Positions 8,264-19,681 of a stretch of DNA of 40,593 nucleotides are shown piece after piece. Each line of letters opens with the position of its first letter. Position 1 is the first letter of the stretch. The DNA is from Paenibacillaceae bacterium. GTDB lineage: Bacteria > Bacillota > Bacilli > Paenibacillales > Paenibacillaceae. A program made the position numbers and the translations under genes. The notes beneath the pieces are model-generated. The model saw only the letters and a program-made list of their open reading frames with translations. It did no database searches and was not told the DNA's origin. The stretch covers positions 1 to 40,593 of the forward strand of contig REGQ01000042.1 of NCBI GenBank assembly GCA_004134985.1, written 5' to 3'.

Positions 8264-9220
8264 TCAGCTTTCCAGCGGCTTTTTGCCTGAACGCTCCAGA
8301 CATTGCTTCACAAGTGCCATCCGGATGTACAGCCCGTTCTGCGCCTGACGGAAATATGCGGCGCGCGGATCGCTGTCCACCTCTTCGGCAATTTCCCCAG
8401 CACGCGGCAGCGGGTGCAAAATAATCGCATCCTCTTTCATCCGCTTGAGCAGATCGGCATCTACTACATATTGTCCTGATGCTTTCTCGTACTCCTCCAC
8501 CGACGGGAAGCGCTCCTTCTGAATGCGGGTTTGGTACAGCACATCGACTATGCCCGCCACTTCATTCAGATCGCTGGTTTCCTCATAACGCACGCCTAGC
8601 TTGTCCAGATGCTGTTTGACATAATGCGGAATTCTGGCATTTTCAGGGGCGATATAGTAAATGGTAACATCCTTGAAATTAGCTAAAATATAACTAAGCG
8701 AGTGCACCGTGCGGCCATAAGTAAGGTCGCCTACCATCGCGATCTTTAGTCCGTCAATACGACCAAACTGCTTGTCGATCGTATAAGCATCCAGCAGCGC
8801 CTGTGTCGGATGCTCCCCTGCGCCATCGCCCGCATTAATGACCGGTACGGTTGCCACGCGCGCAGCACGGTCTGCCGCTCCAATATCCGTATGACGCATG
8901 ACGATGACATCACTGTACCCGGACACAATTTTAATGGTATCTTCAAGGGTCTCTCCTTTAATCGTGGACGAGAACTGTGATGCATTTTCCGTGCCAATGA
9001 CATGTCCCCCTAACCGATGCATCGCCGATTCAAAAGAGAGCCGTGTACGTGTGCTTGATTCGAAGAATAATGTCGTCATAATCGAATTGCGAAACTGTCC
9101 TGCTCCCCCGGCTGCAACAATATCCTCCATGCTGCGTGAGAGCACGAACAGCTCTTCCAGCTCACTTCTTGTAAATTGCTTCGCCCCGATAATATGATAA
9201 AGCTCTGCATGCTGTGACAA
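8264..9220 (-). CDS. pyrB: Aspartate carbamoyltransferase, E. coli-like catalytic chain
   Basis: Condenses carbamoyl phosphate and aspartate in pyrimidine synthesis. Visible motifs: carbamoyl-phosphate loop SSTRTR (55-60), K88 loop, HPTQ (137-140), GDLTYGRTVHSL (165-175) and HPLPR (269-273). TTG at 9220 follows a strong GAGGAGG. The segments MVGDLxYGRTVHSL and LPRxxEIAxxVD resemble the E. coli chain more than B. subtilis PyrB, and there is no pyrI beside it. It is not in a pyr operon: neighbours are secG and a TIM-barrel protein. It may be an additional or acquired copy; the rest of the genome is needed to tell. Confidence 0.9.
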   Translation of the reverse strand: MSQHAELYHIIGAKQFTRSELEELFVLSRSMEDIVAAGGAGQFRNSIMTTLFFESSTRTRLSFESAMHRLGGHVIGTENASQFSSTIKGETLEDTIKIVSGYSDVIVMRHTDIGAADRAARVATVPVINAGDGAGEHPTQALLDAYTIDKQFGRIDGLKIAMVGDLTYGRTVHSLSYILANFKDVTIYYIAPENARIPHYVKQHLDKLGVRYEETSDLNEVAGIVDVLYQTRIQKERFPSVEEYEKASGQYVVDADLLKRMKEDAIILHPLPRAGEIAEEVDSDPRAAYFRQAQNGLYIRMALVKQCLERSGKKPLES

Positions 9221-9386
9221 ATCGGTTCCTCCTCAATAGTTCGTAAAACACAAGCCCCTTGGTATATTTATACAGCGTCCTTAAAACACTCGCTGGGCAG
9301 TTCTCGTTATATTATAAACCACACGCCGCCCATTACTCCAGAGGACTTTTATAGCAGCAATAACAAGCGATGTGAGCTTACACTTG

Positions 9387-9424
9387 GAAAAAGCACCACA
9401 GACCTTATTTCAGGTCCGTAGTGC
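9387..9424 (-). terminator. Terminator downstream of the isomerase-like gene
   Basis: Stem 9393-9405 with 9412-9424 (two mismatches), six-base loop, then a run of five T on the minus strand. Confidence 0.65.
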
Positions 9425-9434
9425 CCAGGCTCAA

Positions 9435-9510
9435 CATGGTTCTGCACTGTGATCATCATGCATGGTTCTGCGCTGTGCTCGTCATGTATGGTCTACGCTG
9501 TGCTCGTCAT
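9435..9510. repeat. Three tandem copies of a ~26-bp repeat
   Basis: Copies at 9435-9460, 9461-9486 and 9487-9510 (the last 24 bp). They share CATGGTTCTG followed by GCTGTGCTCGTCAT with a few changes. It lies in the 315-bp gene-free gap 9221-9535, which otherwise holds only the terminator and a TATAAT-like box (minus strand, 9311-9316) without a clear -35. Confidence 0.8.
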
Positions 9511-9535
9511 ATTCGATACCACAGCACGCGCCGCG

Positions 9536-10303
9536 CTAGATTAATCCTTTGTTTTTGAAGTATTCCAGGCTTAGCTTGGCGCTCTCCAGTGAAGATTTGG
9601 CGAACTGTTCCTGCTCGACAATATAATACTTAATGCCTGCTTGCTCCGCAACCTCCAGCACGCTGTCAAAATCCACAACGCCCTGACCAATCTCCGTATC
9701 ACTGCGGCCTACGCCGAAATCTTTGAAGTGCGCCAGCGGTACGCGGCCGGCATATCGGTTAATGTAGTCCACAGGGCGCTGACCGCCCATATGCACCCAG
9801 CCCAAATCAAATTCTGCAAACAGCAAGTCCGCAGGCAGCCGCTCCAGCAAATGATCGATCAGCGCCTTGCCTTCCACCAGCTTAAATTCAAAATCATGAT
9901 TGTGATAGCCGTAGGACAACCCGCTTGCTTTGACCTGTTTCCCGGCTTCCTCGAGAATGGTCACCAGATGATCAACATCCTCCATCGTCGGCCGCTCAGG
10001 CAGCGGAGCATAAGGAGTCACAATATACTCAAGACCAATCTCTTGGGCATATTCAATCTGATGCGCCAAATCGGATTCCCGTTTATTCTTTTCCTGAAAG
10101 TTTAGGCCCACATGAGCCGACGGCGCCTTCAGGCCATTGTCATCAAGTACTTTTTTCAACTCTTTCGCAGGGGTGTTGTAATAACCCGCAAATTCAACGA
10201 CGGAGTAGCCAATTTCGGCTACCTTCTTGATCGTGCCTAGAAAATCCTGCTCTGTCAGATCGCGCAATGTGTACAGTTGAAGACCAATTTGGGGCCTGGA
10301 CAT
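9536..10303 (-). CDS. Sugar phosphate isomerase/epimerase-like TIM barrel
   Basis: Belongs to the xylose-isomerase-like TIM-barrel family (AP_endonuc_2 type). The start MSRPQIGLQLYTLRD is typical; also visible are VVEFAGYYN, the metal-ligand-like YGYHNHDFEF, FAEFDLGWVHMGG, LAHFKDFG and a late YIVEQEQF. Together they suggest a divalent-metal sugar isomerase or epimerase with Glu/His/Asp ligands. I use ATG at 10303; the longer frame to 10321 lacks a ribosome site. 255 residues. The substrate cannot be told. The gene stands alone with its own terminator, between pyrB and eno. Confidence 0.85.
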   Translation of the reverse strand: MSRPQIGLQLYTLRDLTEQDFLGTIKKVAEIGYSVVEFAGYYNTPAKELKKVLDDNGLKAPSAHVGLNFQEKNKRESDLAHQIEYAQEIGLEYIVTPYAPLPERPTMEDVDHLVTILEEAGKQVKASGLSYGYHNHDFEFKLVEGKALIDHLLERLPADLLFAEFDLGWVHMGGQRPVDYINRYAGRVPLAHFKDFGVGRSDTEIGQGVVDFDSVLEVAEQAGIKYYIVEQEQFAKSSLESAKLSLEYFKNKGLI

Positions 10304-10452
10304 TGAAAACAACACCACCATTTCTTAAGTTGGACACTCTTTGACGAACGAAGAGAGGTCTCAGCTATATTATAGCGGAACACAAAAAGTAGGCTATGTC
10401 GGTTTTTGGGAGATTCTTTTGTGATTTTGTTCCATTTTTTTCGTATTGGCGC

Positions 10453-10497
10453 AAAAAAAGAAGATCCAGGGGCGAATGCACCCACCAGACCTTCTTT
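10453..10497 (-). terminator. Terminator downstream of eno
   Basis: Imperfect stem GAAGATCCAGG with a right arm ending CAGACCTTC, preceded by seven A on the plus strand (T run on the minus strand). It ends the glycolytic operon. Confidence 0.75.
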
Positions 10498-10503
10498 AGT
10501 AAC

Positions 10504-11823
<1,320 letters not shown>

Positions 11824-11919
11824 TCAGTAATTTTGATTCTTTGATGATTTTACTGCTTGCGGCAACAAAATGCCACTTTATTTCATGAATACCTTGACGC
11901 GCAAGAGCGGCAAAGCCGT

Positions 11920-13470
11920 TTACGCCTGGGAAGCAGCCTTAGAAACAAGCAGTGAAACGCCTGTCATTTCAGCCGGTTTCGGCAATTGCAGCAAATCAAG
12001 CATCGTCGGAGCGATATCCGCCAGAATGCCGCCCTCGCGAAGGTCTGCATTGTTGGTTGTAACGATAAATGGAACAGGATTGGTCGTGTGGGCCGTGAAC
12101 GGACGGTTCAATTCGTCCAGCACGAGATCGGCATTGCCATGGTCAGCAGTAATCAGGCATACCCCGCCTTTGGCAAGTACGGCTTCCACAACTTGTCCCA
12201 TACACTCATCGGTTACTTCAACCGCCTTGATCGTAGGAGCAAGCATGCCGGAGTGGCCAACCATATCCGGATTGGCGAAGTTCAGAATAATCACGTCATG
12301 CTTATCCGCTTCGATTTCAGCCACTGCTGCCGCAGCAACTTCGTAGGCGCTCATTTCAGGCTGGAGATCATACGTCGCCACTTTCGGCGAGTTGATCAGC
12401 ACACGCGTTTCTCCCGGCAATTCCACATCGCGGCCGCCACTGAAGAAGAACGTCACATGCGGGTATTTCTCCGTCTCCGCAATGCGAAGCTGTCTTTTAT
12501 TATTCTGCACAAGCACTTCGCCAAGCGTGTTGTCCAAGTTCTTCGGCTTGAAAGCAACATAGCCGCCAACCGTTTCACTGAACAAAGTCATGCACACAAA
12601 GTATAAATTCAATGGACGATTCGCTCCGCGATCAAAACCGCGAAAATCCTCATTCATAAATACTTGTGACAACTGGATCGCACGGTCAGGACGATAGTTG
12701 CAGAAAATAACCGCATCTTCCGAACCTACCGTAGCAACCGGCTGGCCGTCTGCACCAACGATAACGGTCGGAATGATGAATTCGTCGAACACTGACTGTT
12801 CATACGAATCAAGCACCGCTTGAACCGGATCAGCCACATGCGGACCTTCACCATATACCATCGCACGGTAGGACTTCTCTACCCGATCCCAACGTTTGTC
12901 GCGGTCCATCGCATAATAACGCCCCTGAACTGTAGCGATTTGACCGACGCCAACCTCTTCAATCTTCGCTTGCAGCGCCTCAAGGTAACTTCTTGCGCTA
13001 TCTGGCGCAACATCGCGTCCATCAAGAAACGCATGAATGTACACTTCGCTTAGCCCTTGCTTCTTGGCCATCTCCAGCAGCGCCATGAGATGCGCAATAT
13101 GGGCGTGTACGCCGCCATCAGACAGCAAGCCGTACAAGTGCAGTTTTTTTCCATTCGCTGCCGCGTGCTTAATGGCGCCGAGCAGCGTCTCGTTGGCAAA
13201 AAACTCTTCATCGCGAATCGATTTGGAGATGCGGGTCAAATCCTGATAAACAACCCGTCCTGCGCCAATGTTAAGATGTCCGACTTCGGAGTTGCCCATT
13301 TGCCCTTCAGGCAACCCTACCGCCTCACCGCATGCGGTTAGCGTTGTGTGCGGATAAGCAGCCAAATAACGGTCATAATTCGGCTTGCGTGCTTGCGAGA
13401 CGGCATTGCCATGCTCTTCGCCGCGCAGTCCGAATCCATCCATAATAATCAGTGCAACTGGAGCAGCCAT
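11920..13470 (-). CDS. gpmI: Cofactor-independent phosphoglycerate mutase
   Basis: Mn-dependent interconversion of 3- and 2-phosphoglycerate, alkaline-phosphatase fold. 516 residues. Metal site LIIMDGFG (Asp11), catalytic Ser61 in [16 protein letters not shown] and RYYAMDRD in the transferase half, and [12 protein letters not shown] and TADHGNAD at the C-terminal metal site. The start codon follows the tpiA stop directly (TAAATG), so the two are translationally close. Confidence 0.98.
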   Translation of the reverse strand: MAAPVALIIMDGFGLRGEEHGNAVSQARKPNYDRYLAAYPHTTLTACGEAVGLPEGQMGNSEVGHLNIGAGRVVYQDLTRISKSIRDEEFFANETLLGAIKHAAANGKKLHLYGLLSDGGVHAHIAHLMALLEMAKKQGLSEVYIHAFLDGRDVAPDSARSYLEALQAKIEEVGVGQIATVQGRYYAMDRDKRWDRVEKSYRAMVYGEGPHVADPVQAVLDSYEQSVFDEFIIPTVIVGADGQPVATVGSEDAVIFCNYRPDRAIQLSQVFMNEDFRGFDRGANRPLNLYFVCMTLFSETVGGYVAFKPKNLDNTLGEVLVQNNKRQLRIAETEKYPHVTFFFSGGRDVELPGETRVLINSPKVATYDLQPEMSAYEVAAAAVAEIEADKHDVIILNFANPDMVGHSGMLAPTIKAVEVTDECMGQVVEAVLAKGGVCLITADHGNADLVLDELNRPFTAHTTNPVPFIVTTNNADLREGGILADIAPTMLDLLQLPKPAEMTGVSLLVSKAASQA

Positions 13471-14223
13471 TTACTTGGCCCCCTCGATCAACTGAATGTA
13501 GGAATCCGGCTCCAGACTTGCACCGCCAACCAAGGCGCCATCAATGTTCGGTTGCACCATGTATTCAGCAATATTGGCCGGTTTTACACTGCCGCCATAT
13601 TGGATGCGAACCGCATCTGCTGTCGCTTGGTCATACAGATCAGCTACCACGCCACGGATGAAAGCAATCACATCTTCCGCATCTGCCGCAGTTGAAGATT
13701 TGCCAGTGCCAATCGCCCAGATTGGCTCATAAGCGATAACGATGCCTGCCGCTTCAGCAGCAGACAAGCCCTGCAACGCAACAGATGTCTGTACTTTGCA
13801 GAGGTCTTTGGTTTGTCCGGCTTCACGCTCTTCCAGCTTCTCTCCGACGCATACAATCGGTGTCAAACCATTTTTCAGCGCGGCCCGTACTTTAAGGTTT
13901 ACCGTTTCATCTGTCTCCGCAAAGTATGCGCGGCGCTCAGAGTGGCCGATAATAACATAGCTTACACCCAGTTCAGTTAGCATTTCACCGCTGATTTCCC
14001 CTGTATAAGCGCCATTGTCTTCAAAATGAAGATTTTGTGCTCCGATGGCAATGCTCGTACCGCGGGCTGCTTCTGTCAAAGCTGGCAGTGTTGTAAATGG
14101 CGAGCAAATGACGCTTTCCACACCTTCAACTTCCGCTTTTCCCTTTACTTGCTCAAAAAAAGCAGCAGCTTCGGAAACCGTTTTGAACATCTTCCAGTTG
14201 CCTGCAATAATAGGTTTTCTCAT
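13471..14223 (-). CDS. tpiA: Triosephosphate isomerase
   Basis: Interconverts dihydroxyacetone phosphate and glyceraldehyde 3-phosphate. 250 residues; catalytic Lys11 (GNWKM), His93 (IGHSERR) and Glu165 ([12 protein letters not shown]), and phosphate loop YGGSVKP. The ribosome site is weak (AAAGGG at long spacing), so translation may depend on the upstream pgk, 49 bp away. Confidence 0.98.
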   Translation of the reverse strand: MRKPIIAGNWKMFKTVSEAAAFFEQVKGKAEVEGVESVICSPFTTLPALTEAARGTSIAIGAQNLHFEDNGAYTGEISGEMLTELGVSYVIIGHSERRAYFAETDETVNLKVRAALKNGLTPIVCVGEKLEEREAGQTKDLCKVQTSVALQGLSAAEAAGIVIAYEPIWAIGTGKSSTAADAEDVIAFIRGVVADLYDQATADAVRIQYGGSVKPANIAEYMVQPNIDGALVGGASLEPDSYIQLIEGAK

Positions 14224-14272
14224 GACTTGCTTTCACGCCCTTTCTGTAAGTAAGGCTTGCATATTTAAAAGC

Positions 14273-15457
14273 TTACGCTTTGTCGTTCAGCGCTTCAACG
14301 CCTGGCAGTTTCTTGCCTTCCATGAACTCAAGAGAAGCTCCGCCACCTGTAGAGATATGATCCATCTTATCAGCCAAATGGAATTTTTCTGCTGCAGCCG
14401 CAGAATCGCCGCCGCCAATTACAGTATAGCCTTCTGTCTCTGCACAAGCCTTCGCTACAGCACGCGTGCCGTTGGAGAATGGCTCGATTTCAAATACGCC
14501 CATCGGTCCGTTCCAAACAACCAGTTTGGAGTTTTTGATGACTTCTGCATACAGCTCACGTGTTTTTGGACCGATATCGATGCCTTCCCAATCAGCAGGA
14601 ATCTCGTTAATCGCCACTTCACGCACATTGGCTTTTGCACTGAAGTCATCGGCAACGACGATATCGACTGGCAGCATGAAGTTTTTGCCAAGCTTTTTCG
14701 CTTTTGCAATAAACTCAAGCGCCAGATCCAGCTTCTCGTTGTCGACAAGCGATTGGCCAATTTCCATGCCTTGTGCTTTAAGGAAAGTGTAGGACAAGCC
14801 GCCGCCAATGAGAACATTGTCAGCAATTTCAAGCATTTTGTTGATTACATCGATTTTATCTTTAACTTTCGAACCGCCAACGATGGCGGTGAAAGGACGC
14901 TCAGGATTTTGCAGCGCTTTGCCAAGCACTTCAAGCTCCTTCTCCATCAGCAATCCTGATACTGCAGGCAAGTGATGTGCAATACCTTCAGTCGAAGCAT
15001 GCGCACGGTGTGCGGCGCCAAACGCGTCATTGACGAACAGGTCAGCCAATTCAGCGAACGCTTTAGCCAATTCAGGATCATTTTTCTCTTCGCCTGGATA
15101 GAAACGAACGTTCTCAAGCAGCAATACATCCCCGTTAGCAAGCTTTGCTACCTGGGCTTGCACTGCTTCGCCAATCGCCTCATCAGCTTTAGCAACCGGC
15201 TTGCCGAGCAGTTCGGACAAACGAACGGCAGCCGTATTCAGACGCAGCTCTTCTACCACTTCGCCTTTAGGACGACCCATGTGGCTGGCCAGAATCACTT
15301 TTGCGCCTTGCTCGATCAAATAATTAATTGTCGGAAGCGTTTCACGAATCCGTGTATCGTCAGTAATGCTGCCATTTTCCACAGGAACATTGAAATCGAC
15401 ACGGACAAATACGCGTTTCCCCTGCAGTTCAACATCTTTTACACTTTTCTTGTTCAT
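14273..15457 (-). CDS. pgk: Phosphoglycerate kinase
   Basis: ATP-forming step of lower glycolysis. 394 residues, normal bacterial length. N-terminal signature [19 protein letters not shown], the basic-patch motif [12 protein letters not shown], and C-terminal nucleotide site [10 protein letters not shown] and [11 protein letters not shown] at 15457 follows AGGAGG with six-base spacing. Confidence 0.98.
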   Translation of the reverse strand: MNKKSVKDVELQGKRVFVRVDFNVPVENGSITDDTRIRETLPTINYLIEQGAKVILASHMGRPKGEVVEELRLNTAAVRLSELLGKPVAKADEAIGEAVQAQVAKLANGDVLLLENVRFYPGEEKNDPELAKAFAELADLFVNDAFGAAHRAHASTEGIAHHLPAVSGLLMEKELEVLGKALQNPERPFTAIVGGSKVKDKIDVINKMLEIADNVLIGGGLSYTFLKAQGMEIGQSLVDNEKLDLALEFIAKAKKLGKNFMLPVDIVVADDFSAKANVREVAINEIPADWEGIDIGPKTRELYAEVIKNSKLVVWNGPMGVFEIEPFSNGTRAVAKACAETEGYTVIGGGDSAAAAEKFHLADKMDHISTGGGASLEFMEGKKLPGVEALNDKA

Positions 15458-15473
15458 CGTGAACCTCCTAAAA

Positions 15474-15644
15474 AGTTTTGTGGAGCGTTACTACTTTGAA
15501 TATGCTGCGAAACAAAACTTACTTCGTAAGCATAAGCTTTGTTTTGTGGAGCGTTACTCGTTACTCCCAAATAAGCATCACGAAATCAAATCTCATTCCG
15601 TACGCACGCATAGCGTGTCCCGGATCTGCAAGCAAACCCGGGAC
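15474..15644. repeat. gapA-pgk spacer with dispersed repeat and hairpin
   Basis: In the 218-bp spacer, an 18-base sequence beginning GTTTTGTGGAGC occurs at 15475-15492 and 15541-15558. Between them lies a 19-base sequence beginning CAAAACTTAC (15513-15531) that is identical to 29673-29691. Further on, GTCCCGG (15617-15623) pairs with CCGGGAC (15638-15644), a hairpin without a T run. It could affect gapA/pgk mRNA processing or be a mobile repeat; unproven. Confidence 0.7.
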
Positions 15645-15675
15645 GAAAGTCCAATCATTTTAGAACAGGGTCTAA

Positions 15676-16719
<1,044 letters not shown>

Positions 16720-16816
16720 TTACCCGGCATCCGCTTGTCTTCACTTGCTAAACTTATATCTCAAGACGGTTGCGGAGTCTTAATGCAACACATCCGTCAT
16801 GATCACTATTCTTATA

Positions 16817-17863
16817 TTAACCAATTTTGCCCTCAATCCCACTCACGATTTCAAGCGCAGCCGCTTCATCCGTGACAAGCACATCATCATGGCCGAATTG
16901 CATGACCGCTGCGATTGCTTCACCTTTGCTGCGACCGCCGGCTACGGCAATGACAACCTCTGCCGTTTGAATTTCTTCCAGCCGCAGTCCCGCTGTATGC
17001 ATCCGATGCACGACACTGCCTTTTCTGTCGAAGTAGTAACCGAACGCTTCCGCCAATGCGCCTTCCTCCAACATCGCCGAAATGACCGATTCATCCACCA
17101 TTCGCCGCCTGGCCATGACCACTGCGTCTCCGATGCCATGAATGACAATCCGTGCGTTCCGGATGACCTTCACGATCTCCTGCACATTCTTCTCCTGCAT
17201 TAATGACACATACGCTTCTTCGCTCAAATGATCGGGCACATGAAGCAGCCGATATTGTGCGCCAGTACGTTTGGCCATTGTCGATGCAATCGTGTTGGCC
17301 TGATAGTCAAGGCTTTCCCCAAGACCGCCCCTTGCGGGCACGAACCAGGCACCCTTCAGCGAAGCTTGTGAAGTAAGCTGATTGGCCATGTGAGCAAGCG
17401 TAGAGCCGCCCGTCACAGCTACGACATCATCACTGCCCATATACTTGAGCAGCGCCTGACAGCCTGCGCGTCCAAGCTCTCTTCTGGCGTGGGGTGAAGA
17501 ATCCGAGTCGCCCGGAACGATCCACACCTGTTTGAGTCCAAAAAACTTGCGAATCCGCTCTTCCAGCTCGTTAAAGCCGAACCAGGCTTTTGCAATAGGT
17601 TCCATTTCAATAAGCAGCTTACGACCGGTCTCGCTTATTTGCATGCCGGCAGGCTGAATATCCACCAAACCCTGCGTTTTCAAAAAATCAATTTCAGCAC
17701 GAAGCACCCGCTCCGTCATTGAGAGAGAAGCAGCCAACGCTCTGCGTCCGATGAGATCCGATTGCCTGACTTGTTCCAGAATCAAGTATCTGGCTTTCAT
17801 TACTTCCACCAGATCAGGAATAAGCTGCTGCTGCAATTCCAAGATCTTCTGCATAGTGGGCAT
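16817..17863 (-). CDS. cggR: Central glycolytic genes regulator CggR
   Basis: SorC-family repressor of the gapA operon, relieved by fructose-1,6-bisphosphate in B. subtilis. 348 residues: N-terminal segment, winged helix about 25-75 (RRALAASLSMTERVLRAEI), and sugar-phosphate-binding domain with VVAVTGGSTLAHMA, VPARGGLGES and the closing VIAVAGGRSKGEAIAAV. The start at 17863 follows GGGAG at short spacing; ATG at 17854 is possible. Operator and promoter lie upstream at 17962-18031. An AAGAC/GTCTT stem in the spacer to gapA might be a processing site. Confidence 0.95.
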   Translation of the reverse strand: MPTMQKILELQQQLIPDLVEVMKARYLILEQVRQSDLIGRRALAASLSMTERVLRAEIDFLKTQGLVDIQPAGMQISETGRKLLIEMEPIAKAWFGFNELEERIRKFFGLKQVWIVPGDSDSSPHARRELGRAGCQALLKYMGSDDVVAVTGGSTLAHMANQLTSQASLKGAWFVPARGGLGESLDYQANTIASTMAKRTGAQYRLLHVPDHLSEEAYVSLMQEKNVQEIVKVIRNARIVIHGIGDAVVMARRRMVDESVISAMLEEGALAEAFGYYFDRKGSVVHRMHTAGLRLEEIQTAEVVIAVAGGRSKGEAIAAVMQFGHDDVLVTDEAAALEIVSGIEGKIG

Positions 17864-17961
17864 TCAACTCCCGTAGCCCTGACATTGAATCATATCAAAA
17901 TTTGTTGCCTTGCGTTTGGGAACAGCGGCTGACAAGCCAGGCCAGTTCGCAAACTCACCTG

Positions 17962-17997
17962 GACATTTTATGTCCCGACCACTTGTTTTACGTCCCA
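17962..17997 (-). promoter_or_regulatory. CggR operator
   Basis: On the minus strand the B. subtilis layout CGGGAC-N6-TGTC-N4-CGGGAC-N6-TGTC fits with exact spacing over 36 bases: TGGGAC, six bases, CAAG, four bases, CGGGAC, six bases, TGTC. The promoter-distal half is perfect; the other half is degenerate in the second box. Confidence 0.85.
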
Positions 17998-18002
17998 ATA
18001 CT

Positions 18003-18031
18003 ATTGTAACGAATTTGACACAACAGCGCAA
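18003..18031 (-). promoter_or_regulatory. Promoter of the cggR-gapA operon
   Basis: On the minus strand TTGCGC (18031-18026), a 17-base spacer and TACAAT (18008-18003), directly upstream of the operator, so bound CggR would lie over or just past the transcription start. Confidence 0.6.
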
Positions 18032-18165
18032 GATGATCGGCTTCAATGAAAGCGATTCCGACCTCTTTTTACAAAAATTTAATTTTTCCAATTATTTTAG
18101 ATTAAATGCTTGCTTTTTTCCTGGGATTATCCTATAATAAATCTCGCTATCCAATTTATGTACGA

Positions 18166-18240
18166 GCGCCCGTGGTCCAACGGATATGACGTAGGCCTCC
18201 GGAGCCTGAGATCGAGGTTCGATTCCTCGCGGGCGCGCCA
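18166..18240 (+). tRNA. tRNA-Arg (anticodon CCG)
   Basis: 75 nt including encoded CCA (18238-18240). Acceptor GCGCCCG pairs with CGGGCGC; anticodon stem TAGGC/GCCTG with loop CTCCGGA gives anticodon CCG; T loop TTCGATT. It is on the opposite strand to the cggR operon. Confidence 0.95.
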
Positions 18241-18278
18241 TAATCTTCAGAACAACATGATGAATGACACATTTACTC

Positions 18279-18306
18279 AATCCTGGCATGCAGTCGGGAT
18301 TTTTTA
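18279..18306 (+). terminator. Terminator after tRNA-Arg
   Basis: Stem AATCCTG (18279-18285) with CGGGATT (18295-18301), followed by a T run. It separates the tRNA from the clpP promoter. Confidence 0.7.
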
Positions 18307-18316
18307 AACCCTTGAG

Positions 18317-18356
18317 TTTGACTATCTTTGACTTTTGTCCTGCAATCTATTATGAT
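18317..18356 (+). promoter_or_regulatory. CtsR box overlapping the clpP promoter
   Basis: TTTGACT-ATC-TTTGACT (18317-18333) is the reverse complement pattern of the CtsR heptad repeat (GGTCAAA-NAN-GGTCAAA). Its right half contains -35 TTGACT (18328-18333); after 17 bases comes -10 TATGAT (18351-18356). Bound CtsR would block the promoter, as known for clp genes of low-GC Gram-positives. Confidence 0.85.
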
Positions 18357-18386
18357 GAGGGAAATAAGCACTAGGAGGGAATGAAT

Positions 18387-18974
18387 TTGGATATGAACTT
18401 TGTACCTATGGTCATTGAGCAAAGCAACCGCGGCGAACGCGCCTACGACATTTATTCGCGTCTTTTGAAAGACCGTATTATTTTTCTGGGCAGCGGCGTA
18501 AACGACGTTGTCGCCAACTCCATCATTGCACAATTGTTGTTTCTTGCTGCAGATGACCCGGAGAAAGATATCAGCCTGTACATCAATAGCCCTGGCGGCT
18601 CGATTACAGCCGGAATGGCGATCTTCGATACTATGCAGTTTATCAAACCGGATGTATCGACCATTTGTGTCGGTATGGCTGCCTCTATGGGAGCGTTCCT
18701 GCTCACCGCAGGCGCCAAAGGCAAGCGCTATGCGCTGCCTAACAGCGAAGTGATGATCCACCAGCCTCTTGGCGGTGCTGAAGGACAAGCAAGCGATATC
18801 GAAATTCGTGCCAAACGGATCCTGAAGATGCGTGACAAGCTGAACCTTATTCTTGCAGAGCGCTCCGGACAGCCGCTGAGCCGCATTGAGAAAGATACTG
18901 ACCGCGATTACTTCATGAGTGCCGCAGAAGCAAGCGAATACGGGCTCATCGACAAAGTAATTGAGAAAATATAA
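18387..18974 (+). CDS. clpP: ATP-dependent Clp protease proteolytic subunit
   Basis: Serine peptidase barrel that works with ClpX/ClpC, also on tmRNA-tagged proteins. Counting from MNFVPM, the triad is Ser98 (GMAASMGA), His123 (MIHQPLGG) and Asp172 (DTDRDYF). Starts: ATG 18381 is only two bases from AGGAGG, ATG 18393 is 13 bases away, and in-frame TTG 18387 has ideal spacing; I chose the TTG, though homologues suggest 18393 is possible. CtsR box upstream, terminator downstream. The gene is transcribed opposite to most of the window. Confidence 0.97.
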   Translation: MDMNFVPMVIEQSNRGERAYDIYSRLLKDRIIFLGSGVNDVVANSIIAQLLFLAADDPEKDISLYINSPGGSITAGMAIFDTMQFIKPDVSTICVGMAASMGAFLLTAGAKGKRYALPNSEVMIHQPLGGAEGQASDIEIRAKRILKMRDKLNLILAERSGQPLSRIEKDTDRDYFMSAAEASEYGLIDKVIEKI

Positions 18975-18982
18975 TTGTTCTC

Positions 18983-19014
18983 CCGTCAGATCTTATGATC
19001 TGGCGGTTTTTTTG
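18983..19014 (+). terminator. Terminator of clpP
   Basis: Stem CCGTCAGATC (18983-18992) with GATCTGGCGG (18997-19006), four-base loop, then seven or more T. Confidence 0.9.
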
Positions 19015-19211
19015 TCCGGAAGATTACATACTGAGCATCATTCATGGTCGGCTTAACCCATTTATCACAATTTGTTTGTTTTGTCAATAAAAATTCGTCG
19101 CCTTGAATTATCAATCCACTCCATCCAATTCATGGTAAGATAGTAAAAAGAAAACTTACCTGAACATCAGTCCTGCTTGCTTAACGAATTCTTGATATGG
19201 AGTGCAATATT

Positions 19212-19538
19212 ATGAAAATGTCTAATCCATTTATGACCATGAGGAATTTCATCAAATCGCATGAGCCTGTGCGCACGAATACGACACGGTCTGCATACCA
19301 CACCAAGTCTGACCGTCAATTAACAAGAGAGAGACTGGGCAATTCTGCCACGACGTCCTATTCCATCCAACAGGATAAGACAATTCTGCTGCGTCCTTTG
19401 AACGATGACCATTTGCTCGAGGTTTATTATGAGGCGACCTCCATGGGCTTGTCAGACGACTTTATCCAGCTGATTGAGTCAGCTCTTGCACAACGCAATA
19501 TTTCTGTCAAACGCCACGATGCCGAGCAGTCCTTCTAA
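19212..19538 (+). CDS. Sda-like sporulation checkpoint protein with N-terminal extension
   Basis: Residues 61-98 follow the pattern of B. subtilis Sda (a 46-residue inhibitor of sporulation kinases): RPLNDDHLLEVYYEATSMGL then DDFIQLIE, compared with LSDELLIESYFKATEMNL and DFIELIE in Sda. Sda is a helical hairpin that binds the kinase dimerisation domain and is removed by ClpXP. Here the hairpin is preceded by about 60 Ser/Thr/Arg-rich residues of unknown function. ATG at 19212 follows GGAGTG with seven-base spacing; the in-frame ATG at 19197 overlaps that site. It stands next to clpP but has its own unit between two terminators. Sda homology is from recognition; the role of the extension is unknown. 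Confidence 0.7.
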   Translation: MKMSNPFMTMRNFIKSHEPVRTNTTRSAYHTKSDRQLTRERLGNSATTSYSIQQDKTILLRPLNDDHLLEVYYEATSMGLSDDFIQLIESALAQRNISVKRHDAEQSF

Positions 19539-19581
19539 TTTAAGCAGGTCCGCAAACTAATATATTGTTGTCAATTAAACA

Positions 19582-19622
19582 AGGGGTTGTCGATTGGGTA
19601 ATTAACCCGTTCGACAACCCCT
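19582..19622. terminator. Bidirectional terminator between sda-like gene and crh
   Basis: Twelve-base perfect stem AGGGGTTGTCGA (19582-19593) with TCGACAACCCCT (19611-19622), with an inner GGGT/ACCC element. T-rich sequence lies on both sides, and the flanking genes converge. Confidence 0.8.
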
Positions 19623-19681
19623 CTTTGTTACATCGAATGCCTGCAGAGCAAAGCTCTGCCGTTATAGCGCCATCGATAATG

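Noticed and set aside
14045-14959. 304-codon plus-strand frame opposite pgk and tpiA
   Set aside because: Spans two real genes antisense; shadow of codon bias.
19050-19196. DnaA boxes upstream of the sda-like gene, as at B. subtilis sda
   Set aside because: TTATCACAA is close to but does not match TTATNCACA; no other candidate.
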